Both the position numbers and the translations under genes were made by a program. Below the pieces are notes generated by a model. That model ran no database searches. It was not told where the DNA came from and was given only the letters and a program-made list of their open reading frames with translations. Shown here piece by piece: positions 35,219 to 45,280 of a stretch of DNA of 64,000 bases (the stretch's first letter is position 1; every line of letters starts with the position of its first letter). The DNA is taken from positions 620,001 through 684,000 of the forward strand of contig PYSS01000003.1 in assembly GCA_003049465.1 (NCBI GenBank), given 5' to 3'. This DNA comes from Magnaporthiopsis rhizophila. Lineage: Eukaryota; Ascomycota; Sordariomycetes; Magnaporthales; Magnaporthaceae.

Positions 35219-38200
35219 TCACATGGTGGCTCCCGCAGGCGTGGTGCCAACCGAGAGCGAGGTGGCCTCCTCGGCATCCTTGGGCTTGACCAGCTTGACC
35301 GAAACCTCGGAATCGCGGGAGAAGACCCGCAGGCCGATGACGCAGACCGCGTTCCATGGGCTCCGGCCTTCGTCGTCCGCCGTCGCCGCGGGCGCCGCTT
35401 CTTCTTCATCCGACTCCTCTTCGTCTTCCTCGTCCTGCTCCTCGTCCTCCTCCTCCTCAGCTTCCTCCTTCTCGTCTTCCTCATCCGATTCATCCTTGCC
35501 CTCGTCCTTAACGACCGGGGCCGCTTCGACCTTAGCCTCAGTCTCGGTTGGCTTCTCGGTGGCATTATCATTGCCATCATCGGATCCCTTCTCGGTGGAC
35601 GAGGTTGGGGTGGGCGCATTGCTTCCTTCGGCGGTCTTCTTAGCAGCGTCTTCCTCAGCCTTCACCTTCTCGGACTTCTCAGCCTTCTCCTTGGCCTCGG
35701 CCTCCTCCTTCTCTTTTGCCTCCTTGGCCAGTCTCTTCTTCTTTTTCTTCTGGGCGATTCTTTCGGCCCTCTCCTTCCGCTCCTTCTCCCTTTTCTCGCG
35801 CTTTTCCTTGAGCTGCTTGGCCTTCTCCTTCTTCTGCTTGGCCTTTTCCTTTTCCTTTTTAGCCTTCTCTTTCTTCTTCTTTTCCTCCTCCTTCCTCTTT
35901 TTACGCTCGGCCTTGGTCTCCAGCAGGAGATCCTCGTCGGTCACGCCACCCTTGGCATGTGCAAGATCGTACTGCATCCCGATCTGCCGGAGCTTCTGTG
36001 GACACTTTTCGGCGCACTCCTGGACGATATTCTCGACGAGCTTCTTGTCCGCGTCCCTCGTCGCTGTGATCTTGGGGATAACTTCGTAGCGGCCAGCCTC
36101 GAGGTCCACCTCGCAGCTGACAGAACGGTTCTCCCAGTCGTGAGCGGGTCGGGCCCGGCAGATGTGGTCGCCCGTCTTGCCATTCTCCTCTTTGAGCACA
36201 AAGTGCAGCGAGAAGGTATACTGGCCCTCGAGTCCAACAAAGTAGCGCTCGTCCAGCTGCGAGAGGCTGATGACGACAAGACCCCCCTTTTTGATCTATT
36301 GCCAGGGAGCGCCACCAGAGTCAGTCGCCGAGGATACGACCAAACACGACTAAAGGGTTGGCTGTCAATCTTACCTCGAGCAGAAACTTTGACTGAAGGT
36401 ACCCCGTAACCCAGCTGATATCGACGTTGGTCCATTGCTGCACGACGGTCCACTTCTCATCAAAGAGCCGGGTCCTGTGCATGTACTTGAACTTGTCGAG
36501 CATGTCGCGGAAGGACATCCAGAACACTCCGTCGTCACCGAAGACGTGGCCTAGCTTCTTCAGCCAGTAGGGGGTCCACTCCTTGCTTCCGTCAGACCAA
36601 GGCCCGTTCCACTCGCCGAATCCGGCGCCGCCCCGTCGACCCCACGGGTTTCTATAAATACTTTGTTAGCATGTTGTGGAGCTGAGCGCGCGTGGAAGCG
36701 GCTATGAGCGGAGGGCTTACGTACCGGATCTGAACCAGGCGGACTCTTTCGCCCTTCTCTCCGACCTCTTCGACTGCCTTAAGGATCGAATAGGCGTGGT
36801 TGAGGGCAAGACCGTTGGCGTTGGAGTCCCAACCCGTTCCCATGGCGGAGAGGGCAAAGACGAAGTCGCCGGCGTCGTTAACCAGCTCGCGCCAGAGCTT
36901 GTCCTCGTACAGCACCCGGTTGGTGACCAGCGTGGTCGTCACGCCACCTGTCATGTCCTCGACACCCTCACCGGACCAGCCACCCTCAATCGCCTCGCTT
37001 TATGAAGTGAAGACACATGTCAGCGACTCAGTTCCTAATACAGTATCCGCGGCGTTCAACGGGGTAGGGCAACTTACTAGTCACCGTGGATCTTGGCATA
37101 CGCCTTCTCCATAAGGGGCAGCCACGTCTCATTTTTGTCTTCGCAGCTGGCGAAGTAGAGTGCCTCTGAGCCGGTTTGGTACCTGGTAGGGGCTAATGTT
37201 AGGACCAGTTACTGCACCGCCAAGGGTGAGTGAATACGCAACCGGCCTACCTTGCACGGTGGTCTCTTTCAAGCTTCCCAGTGGGATCGTACTGTAAAGT
37301 CGGTGTCAGCATCTCCACACATACAAAAGCCCTGGACAAAGGTTCAAACAAACTTACATCACCACTGTACCCGTTGTAGTCGGAGCATTTCAGAAAAAGA
37401 TTGTCGTCGATCAGGACGGGAACGAATTCGCCATCACGCTGGAAGACGAAGCCATATACGCCGACGTCTTCATCGCGATCCACACAGACGCGGTCTATCA
37501 GGTCCTTGCGGTGGGCGATGGTCGCCACAGCGGCCAGCCACCAGCACTATAGTTGATCAGGGTCAGCATTTGTGCACGCCTTCTCCCACACGGTGGGTAT
37601 GGGGTTGAAGTGTGGAATGCGCACATTCCCGTTCTGGCCCTGCTTGATGTCGGAAGCCGAGTAGCCATCGACGGTGAAGCGAGGGCTGTCAAAGATCCAG
37701 TGTACACGATGAACCGACCCGGGGTTGTAGTAGGTGCCTTCGGCTCTCACACCACGCCCGCGGCGAGGGGCATCGGCGGCGGCGGCGGCGGCGGCCTTGG
37801 GGCGGCCCTGCTCGCGAGTGGCGGCGGCGGCGTTACCGGCTTCTCCGGTGGCTTCGCAATCAGAGTCATCACTGCAGGGGAGGTATGGATCGGAGCGGAT
37901 CAGACCGTTGAGGCAGTTTTTCTCGGGGTCCGCCTCGATGTCGAAGTCCGGGTCGGTGTACTTCTCATTCTTGAGGCGGCAGTCGCGCACGGCGCGGCGG
38001 ACACGCTCGCGGCACTCCCGGGCGGCGGCCTCGTACGACTCGGCAGCGTTGCGGGTGGTGGCGGTGCCGCGGGAGCAGTCGGGCGGGAGCAGGGTGGCAT
38101 AGAGGCGGCGCGGGAAAATGGACGTCACCTTGCCCGGCTTCTTGGTGAAGAATTTGTCCCAGAACTCCGAGACGTGCTCCTGAGGAGCCTTGGAGAAGTC

Positions 38201-38230
38201 ATGCTTTTTGGCAGCCGCGGCGTCGGTCAT
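35219..38230 (-). CDS. Calpain-like cysteine protease (family C2) with charged C-terminal region
   Basis: Papain-fold cysteine protease of the calpain family. Exons: 38230-37625, 37546-37358, 37291-37251, 37182-37078, 36997-36725, 36651-36375, 36295-35219; GT-AG introns in agreeing phase; 855 residues. The catalytic Cys is the first codon of exon 2 (NCWWLAAVATIAHRKD, residue 203), the His is in LALNHAYSI (about 377) and the Asn in RNPWGRRG (about 406), so the triad is complete. The residue before the catalytic Cys is Asn where calpains usually have Asp; it is the last codon before an intron. The segment after the protease core resembles a calpain C2-like/beta-sandwich domain, then a Lys/Glu-rich run (about 615-720), an acidic run (about 750-800) and a short globular tail ending TTPAGATM. 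ATG at 38230 is the first in-frame ATG. This is not the PalB/Rim13 type by its N-terminus. Confidence 0.93.
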
Positions 38231-39109
38231 CTTCACGAAAGCGTTTGGTGTTCTGGACACTTTTTGACCAAAATTGACTGTATTCTGGCCCGCCTGCCAT
38301 CCCTGGAGAGACAGATAATGTTTCGATAAGGTCCGTCTGGTGAAAGAAAGTAGAGGCCCGGAAGGTGTCGAATAGAAGGGAGCTTTGCGGCTTTCTATCT
38401 TTTATTTTGGGTAGACACCATAGGCCCGTCCTATAAGGATGTGGCGGGCCTTGGCGCGGCACCACGGCCTCATGTCTGTTCCAGAGGCTCCTGCAGTGCT
38501 ACGCTGCGGCATAAAGGAAAGTAAGCCATGCTGCTAGCACCTGGCACCAACAAGCCCAGCTGAGGTGGAAGATGGTGGGGGGTCGATCTTGTCCGTTGGT
38601 TGTTGCTGCAGAGCCGTCGTCTTCGGCTTTCCCAAGACGGCATGGCGGCATGCGGTGCTGATGGACGGGAAGCTGGACGGTCCCCTGTTTTCTTCAACAG
38701 CTGGGGTGTCGGCGGCAAACTCCGACTAGCTCGGACGCATCAACCGCAAAGCCGGCGGGCAAGGCCACCAATGAAATGAGGATGTGACTGCGCCACGCGC
38801 GGGCCGTCGTAAAATGGCCCAACCTGAGGGTCTAGACCGCCAAGGCTGATGCCTGAGGTTTTGACTGCGGCGTATTCGCCCAGTCAAAACCGTGCTGCTT
38901 TTTCACCGATGTGATTGATGTGACGCTGGTGATCTGCAGTCATCATGCGGCTGCTAATAAGGGGTGGGGTCGATCAGGGTTGCCGCACGCTCGTGCGCCC
39001 CAATGGAGACACCCAGCCTTATTGCGGAGTCTCAGTAAGCAGATGAGAACGCATCCATTTACAGCACTAAAAATGACGCTGGTGCCCAGCTTCGGATGGC
39101 AAGTGCAAC
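38231..39109. other. Intergenic upstream of the calpain gene
   Basis: About 880 bases, no gene supported; promoter of the calpain gene and 3' flank of the decayed transporter. Confidence 0.65.
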
Positions 39110-40949
39110 TTAATTTTTCGGCGGGGCGCTGTGCCTTAGCGTAATACTAGCGCCGCCTTGCAGCCGCCTGCAACCCAAGAACCATGCTGCCTCCTTTGTC
39201 ACCAGCACTGCCGACCTTCCCTTCTCGCCCGCGTCCTCGGGGCCCGCCGTCAGCTCCTCCGGTTTGTAGTTGCCAAACCCCCTCAGGCTGACGCCCTCGT
39301 TGAAGAGGCGGTCGACCTGCTCGAGCGACTTGCCCCTGCACTCGGGCACGCAGAACTAGGTGAAGGCCATGGCCAGCACGAGCATGCCCGCGAAGATGAA
39401 GCCCACCCGCGAACCCAGCCCCGCGTAAGGCGGGTACAGCAGATACGGGATGCTGAAGCTGACGATGAAGTTGGTACCGACGTTGACGATGGACGCGATG
39501 CGCTGCGACGCGTCGCGCAGCCGCAGCGCCGGCAGCTCCGTCGTCACCACGTATGCCAGCGGCGCCCAGGCGAAGACGAAGCCGGCCGCGAAGATGGTCA
39601 GCATCGACACCATGGCAGTCTTCATCGCCGCCGACGGGTTCGGAGCCATGCCAAGGCCGCTCATGGTCGCGATGGCCAAGAACATCCAAACTGCGCTGAT
39701 CAGTAGGAGTGGGCTTTTTTTTTTTTTTTTTTTTTTTTTTTTTGGGGATCGATTAGTTGAAGGCATTCAGAGAGGGGCTTCCAGGGGGAAGGCTGCAGCT
39801 CACCGACGTCCGTGGCGGTCTACGAGATACAGGCCGATAAATGTGACGGTGAGATTGACGATTGCGTTAATCACAACCATGGTAAAAGGGTTGACCGTGC
39901 CGATGTCCCGGATAAAGACGGCTCCGTACGTCGACACAAACGCCTAGCCGGTCGCCTGCAGGAAGAAGTTCATGGCAACCACGACTCCTGTGCGCTTGAG
40001 GTTCTTGCCCTGGAACAGCTCCTTGAACTTGCCTTGCTCGGGCTCGTTTTCCAGAGCCACCCGCAACGCCTCGAACTGCTCATCGATCTCGCTGTCGCTG
40101 ACCACACCTGCCCGGAGCTTAGCGAGCGACGCGCGGGCTTCTTCGGGCCTGTCCTTGGTCAAAAGCCAGCGAGGAGACTCGGGGATTAAGAGTATCATGA
40201 CCATGACGATGACGGGAACAATGAAGAAGAGGCCGAAGGGGATCTGCTAGGCTCTGTTGTCTGGGATCGAGCTCGTTCCACGGCAGACTGCGCTCACCAT
40301 CAGGGTTCCAAACTGCCATACGGCGGGAAACGTCAGCCAGTGTTTGTGGAGTTGGGCTAAGCCGTGCGCAACAAACCTACCATCAGGCTGAACTGGTAAG
40401 ACCCAACTGCAAAGCCACGGATCTCGCGCGGCATGATCTCGGATTGGTATACCGGAACTACCGCCAGTTCCATCCCGATATAAATGTCTGTACAAAGCCT
40501 ATGATTAGACACCCACCGGAAACGACCACTTTCGCGCCACCAGAGGAACCCAGACAGAAATTCTTCCTACAGTTGAGCACCCTCGCCGCCATGATCTGCT
40601 CCCTCGTTCTGGAAGTGACGGCCATGATGGCAGGTATAATAGCCCATGCGCTCATGGCGAACATGCACCAGCGTCGCCCCCAACGCTGGCTGACGAGGCT
40701 CCCGATGATGATGCCGGCAGCAAAGCCGATGAAGTTCAGGCTATTGAACAGCGACAGCCAGTACGGCGGGATGCGGTACATGCTCGCTGCCGCGTCCCAC
40801 TCGCCAAACTGGCGCTGGAACGGCTCCATGGCCTGGGTCGTCGAGTAACCCGCATTGTCGAAGCCGTAGTTGAAGGTCGACACGGCAATGACGACAAAAG
40901 CGACCGCGAGCCGCCGGTTGAAGTGCTGAAGGATCCGATTTTTGGCCAT
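39110..40949 (-). pseudogene. Decayed MFS sugar transporter (three in-frame TAG codons)
   Basis: Sugar-porter MFS gene related to fungal alpha-glucoside/oligosaccharide transporters. The exon structure is still readable: 40949-40571, 40487-40381, 40312-39804, 39713-39110, all GT-AG and in phase. Signatures: YGFDNAGYSTTQAMEPF, GRRWCMFAMS, PVYQSEIMPREIRG, IPESPRWLL, QATG then AFVSTYG, VDRHGRRPLLL and VPECRGKSLEQVDRLFNEG. The frame is broken by TAG at 40247-40249 (where the family has Trp before QIPFG), TAG at 39944-39946 (Gln before AFVSTYG) and TAG at 39356-39358 (before FCVPEC). All three can be explained as C-to-T or G-to-A changes. The last intron ends in a 29-base A run (T on the plus strand) just before its AG. 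It sits directly downstream of the decayed GH3 gene on the same strand. Confidence 0.88.
39715..39743 (+). repeat. Homopolymer T tract, 29 bases, inside an intron of the decayed transporter
   Basis: Uninterrupted T from 39715 to 39743. On the gene strand it is poly-A immediately before the intron's 3' AG, the opposite of the usual pyrimidine preference there. Confidence 0.9.
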
Positions 40950-41849
40950 GGCAGTTGTGATTCCTCTCCGCTTGCTTCAGGGTCACAGTCGGAAAGTTTG
41001 ACCTTGATAGAAAGAAAAGGCCAAGAGGTCCCGGCCCCTGGGCACGGCGGCCATTCACTTCACGTTAAATGCTGGCGGCTTGACCTTGCCTCCCTGCTTA
41101 GGTACCTACATAGGGGCTTCCCCGAGCATTACCTAGCTCCTGTCTCTGAAAGCTCCTCATCTTCACGGATAACTGCGGAGTGCTCTAGAGGGGAAATTGA
41201 CAGCCGACTTGGCGTGGAGAAAACGGGTGACATTCCCACCAGGAACATGACTCGGCAGATCTGGCGGATCTCCCCGGTGAAGGAAGACGTGACGAGGACC
41301 CCATGATGTCGACCACTTACTTGTTGGTTTTCAGACAAGCGTGCTCTTGTCCCCCCGAGGTCTATTCCATTCAAAGACGACACAGGTTATTGCTAGCCAA
41401 GCTAACCTATCGTTAAGCTGCCTCAAGATGGCAAGGCCGCATGGCACAATGAAATAAACGTATCAAGGGTATAAGGCCCTATAGGGCTAGGGCGGGGCAT
41501 CCATGCAAAAGGCTAATTAATGGGTTCGAAGGGAGTGTTGGGTGTATAGGTAGGTAGGCAGCCAACAGAATGTGTCTGTTCCAGCGTGGATTGCTTGGTG
41601 GAATAACCCCCTATGATCCTTGAGACCCGTACCTCCCGGTGGACCGAAACGCATGCAATGCCACCAGCTGCCCAAAGGCAAAAGCGGCGAGAGCCTTAGT
41701 TCCCGCGGAGCTTCGGCCTCCCCGGCATTGCTCGCCAGTGACCCTGTTCTGCGCTTTGCCGCTCGGTAACGGCGACCCAGCAGTCAAAGCATCCATTTAA
41801 ATTAAGAGACCTGCCTTGCGCATCGGGCACTTCAGTGGCCGTCTGGGGT
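40950..41849. other. Intergenic between decayed transporter and GH3 pseudogene
   Basis: 0.9 kb without a gene. It contains CTTAGGTACCTA at about 41097-41108 and TAGGTAGGTAGG near 41550, like motifs in other spacers. It would have been the transporter's promoter. Confidence 0.6.
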
Positions 41850-42102
41850 TTATCTATGCTCAAGGCCTGACCAGTAAATATCCTTCGCGACCGTGAAATG
41901 GCCCTCCTGGGTATCTGTGCCGGTGACGACCGACACCGAGTACTCGCCCGACTTGCAGCACCAGGCCTGCCTGTTCTCGTCCCAAACGGAGATGTCGTCC
42001 TTCCTGATCGGCAGCGTGACCGACCTGCTCTCACCGGCAGCCAGGGAGACCTTTTCAAAGCCAGCCAGGATCCTCAACGGCCTCAGAAATCGAGACCCTG
42101 AC

Positions 42103-42137
42103 CCTCCTCCTCCTCCTCCTCCTCCTCCTCCTCCTCC
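42103..42137 (+). repeat. (CCT)n microsatellite in GH3 gene
   Basis: About eleven to twelve CCT units; on the gene strand they code an uninterrupted glycine run in the fibronectin-III-like domain, at a loop where other GH3 enzymes have a short Pro-rich segment. Confidence 0.9.
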
Positions 42138-43672
42138 GGGCGGCCTGCTTGTCACGAACGATACGTAGAGCCTGACCAGCTCGGCTCCGGATCTCGACCC
42201 CGTGTTTTCGACCTGCACGGCGACCTCGGCGTCCGAAACCCTCAGGTTCGAGGCGCGGAAGGTGGTGTAAGCTCAGCCCGTGGCCAAACGCGAACGCAGG
42301 CTCGATGCGCCTGGCCTCGAACCAGCGGTAGCCCACGAAGACGTCCTCGGCGTACGCGATGCTGCCATTGTCGCTGCCGAAGCTGAGAAACGCGGGTCCG
42401 TCCTCGAGCCGGTCCGGAAACGTCACGGGCAGCCTGCCGCTCGGGTTGGCGGCGCCGAACACCACGTCGGCGAGTGCGTTGCCGGCCTCGCAGCCGCCGT
42501 ACCACGAGTGCACGACGGCCTGCGCGCGGTGCCGCCACGGCATCGCGATCGGGTTCCCCGCCTGCGTGACGACGATGGCGGCCGGGTTCGCGTCCAGCAC
42601 GGCGGCCGCGAGGTCGTCGACGCGCGGCGGCAGTGACATGGAGGCCCGGTCCATGCCCTCCTTCTCGAGGTCCGCGTTCAGCCCGACCACGACAAAGACG
42701 TGCCCGCAGCGCCGGGCCAGTGCGGCGGCGCGGCGGATCCCCTTGTCCGCGTCCAGCGCGAGGCTTCCGCCCAGCCGACAGGCGCCGCCGGGGATGGGCA
42801 GCAGCGAGCCGCTGCTGCCGGGATCCACCACCCTAGAGGCGGAGGCACTGCCGGCGTCGACGCGGAGGCAATAGGTCCTGCCGGCGACCAAGGCGCGAGT
42901 GCCGCGGCGCTCCGAGGAGCCCTTGCCGAAGAGCATGCCGCCCGGGTCTCGTGTCGTTTCGTTGTCGATGACGAGCTCGTCGTCGATGAACAGCTTGCCG
43001 ACGCCGTATGTGGCGAGGCCGAACTCGTAGGCCCCGTCGCGCTCTGGGACGTAGTCGGCCCGCATCGACATGTAGAACGTCTCGGCCTTTTGCGGGTGGT
43101 CGTAGTCCATGAGCTGGTACGTCGTGTCCGGGATCGTGAGGCGGTCTAATGCCTGTCGCTGAGGGACCGTGTGCGGCTCGTTGAAGAGCTCAATCGTCAC
43201 GGCGGCCACGTTCTCGCCGCCTATAAAGGGCGGGAGCAGCACGTGTCCAAAAACGCCTGGCTCGTAATGCACTTTGGCGTTGGGATTCGCAGGTAGCACG
43301 TGTCCGCGGATCCCCTGAAAGACAGAGCTGGTGTAGTAAGGACGCAGGCTGGCGCTGCCGCCACCGCAGGCCGCCGCGAGCTTGGCGTTGGGCCCGATGA
43401 CGGCCACATCGGCGCAAGCTGCGGGGTCGATAGGAAGGGTGCCGGCCGAGTTCTTGAGCAGGACGATGCTCTCGGTCGCCAGCTCGCGGTTCAGCTGTCT
43501 GTCCTGCGGTGAGTCGCGCGTCATCTCCTTGCCGGCGACCCTCGCGCGGCTCGCTGCGTTCACAAAGCCGAGCACTTTGCGCACTCTCTCATCGATTGTG
43601 TGCATGCCCACTTTGCCTGAACCGACAGCAGCCAGGATTGCCTGCGTGCTCCTGTGTCGGGCGGGACCAGGC

Positions 43673-43688
43673 ATCTCTATATCTCTAT
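43673..43688. repeat. 8-bp tandem duplication causing a frameshift in GH3 gene
   Basis: ATCTCTAT occurs twice in direct succession. Removing one copy brings LNAGLDIE back in frame with MPGPARHR, the family-conserved continuation, so the duplication is a disabling mutation. Confidence 0.85.
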
Positions 43689-44504
43689 GTCGAGCCCTGC
43701 GTTGAGGCTCTCGGCCCAGGAGTAGGTGCCATACCTTCTGGTTGCAGCCAGGTGTCAGAAACTGGGCTACCGGATTGTAGGCCCTCACGTGTGGCTCTGT
43801 AGTAGGAATACGTACCAGTCGCTCATGACAAGCCCCTGGAACCCCCATTCGCTCCTGAGAATCTGGTCCAGTATCACACGGCTCTCAGACACGTGCACGC
43901 CGTTGACCTTGTTGTACGACGACATGACAACGCCGGGCCGGCCGTCGCGCACGGCGATCTGGAAGGGCCGCAGGTAGACCCCGCGCAGGGCGCGCTCCGA
44001 CACGCGGACGTCGAGCGCCCTCTTGGCCGTCTCCTGGTCGTTGGCGACAAAGTGCTTGAGCCCGGCCAGCGTGCCGGCGGCCCCGCCATCGTCACCACCC
44101 TGGACGCCCTGGATGATGGCGGCGGCCAGGACGCCGCCGAGCAGCGGGTCCTCGGAGAAGCTCTCGAAGCCGCGGCCGTTGAGTGGGGCGCGCACCGTGT
44201 TGACCGTCGGGCCCAGCCACACGTGGGCGCCCTTTGCCTCGCACTCGCGCGAGAGCAGCTCGCCGGCGCGCCGGACTAGCGCCCGGTTCCAGGTGGCACC
44301 CAGGCCCGTGCCGTACGGCACGCAGAGGGCCGGGACCGGGTTGAAGAAGCGTGCGCCGCGGGCGCTGTTGGGACCGTCGGTGCATTTGATAGCCGGCACC
44401 CCGTGCTGGGGCAGGGCGGCCGTGTGCCAAAAGTCGGAGCCGGCAAGGAGCGAGGCCTTTTCGGCTAGGCTCAGGGACTCGAGCGTCTTTTCCACGTCGA
44501 GCAT

Positions 44505-44932
44505 TGGGGCGGCTGGTGAGGAGGACAGGGGAAACCGCGGGCGGTCGAGCCGGTCGATGCGGAAAAGACGGCTACTGAATGTTGGTAAAACCAGGGCACA
44601 AGCAAATCCTATTTGGTCCACTTCCCGGGCCTCGATGGCGCCCACGGCCCGGGTTCCCAGCCGACTGAGACGGGTGTCGTGTGGGATCAAATCGGGGAAG
44701 GCTGTTCGGGGAGGCCTTGGCGGTGATCCACTCTGGGATTTACAGCGAGGTGTGGGCGACTGTCACATATATGCGTGCTGTTTTTTCTCGTCGAACGATG
44801 CGCTACCTTAGCTTCACCAAGAACTTTTACAGCGCCGCTAACGTGTCCCGACCTATCGACGGACTATCATAACTGTAAAATAAAAGGAGAGAAACCCGTC
44901 CGAAACACCAGTGAATCATCCAAGCTTACACC
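44505..44932. other. GH3 upstream region
   Basis: About 430 bases between the GH3 start and the end of the next minus-strand gene; no coding signal. Presumed GH3 promoter. Confidence 0.6.
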
Positions 44933-45280
44933 TCAAAAGTCTGGCTGCTCCGGGAGGCCGGCGTCCACGTTCAAAACTGGAAGAATCATCCGTCTGTTGG
45001 GGATGCTTGCATAAAAGGTCAAAAGCCCTCGCCAACTGACAGCCATGGCCTGCTGGAACGAAAGAAGCTCCTTGGTCGTGACGACCCAAACCCATGTGAC
45101 CCACGGCTCGTGGACGACCGGATTGGGAGAGTCCTCGAGCCTGACGCATTCCACCTTGATGTCCCTAGGACTAATGGGCGCGAGCGCCTTCTTGATGGAT
45201 TTCTTGATCAGGGCCTCCTCGCTGGCGTTGGCCCATTGGAGCCCTGCCGACGGGTCGTTTCGGTCCTTGAGGATTGGCAT
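44933..45280 (-). CDS. Small hypothetical protein, 115 residues
   Basis: Intronless frame with ATG at 45280 and strong C/G-ending codon use like its neighbours, which is the main reason to believe it. The protein starts MPILKDRNDPSAG, has a predicted helix rich in Lys (ALIKKSIKKALAPIS), then beta-like segments (IKVECVRLED, PWVTWVWVVTTKE) and a hydrophobic tail (SIPNRRMILPVLNVDAG). No signal peptide or membrane segment. I recognise no family. It lies upstream of the decayed GH3 gene on the same strand. Confidence 0.55.
   Translation of the reverse strand: MPILKDRNDPSAGLQWANASEEALIKKSIKKALAPISPRDIKVECVRLEDSPNPVVHEPWVTWVWVVTTKELLSFQQAMAVSWRGLLTFYASIPNRRMILPVLNVDAGLPEQPDF

Larger units (their letters stand above)
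41850..44504 (-). pseudogene. Intracellular-type GH3 beta-glucosidase with PA14 domain, two frameshifts
   Basis: Glycoside hydrolase family 3 beta-glucosidase. Exon 1 44504-43816 and exon 2 43734-41850 are joined by a GT-AG intron; about 860 codons, no signal peptide, so intracellular. Domains in order: GH3 N-terminal barrel (CTDGPNSARGARFF, LAGLKHFVANDQE, nucleophile Asp in GLVMSDW at about residue 229), GH3 C-terminal domain (VLLKNSAGTLPI...VIGPNA) with an inserted PA14 domain (about MRADYVPERDGAYEFGLATYGVGKLFIDDEL), and fibronectin-III-like end. An exact 8-base tandem duplication at 43673-43688 breaks the frame just after LNAGLDIE, and one extra base at 42269-42270 breaks it again in the GHGLS motif. 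A (CCT)n repeat at 42103-42137 codes a Gly run in the last domain. Start ATG 44504 precedes the conserved MLDVEKTLESLSLAEK. Confidence 0.9.

Noticed and set aside
35223..36089. 288-codon Ser/Phe-rich plus-strand frame
   Set aside because: Antisense of the Lys/Glu-rich tract of the calpain-like gene; composition is a direct consequence of that.
36195..36295. Suspected frameshift in the calpain-like gene between DERYF and VGLEG
   Set aside because: Re-reading the bases across 36235-36245 shows the frame is continuous; the apparent shift was a counting slip.
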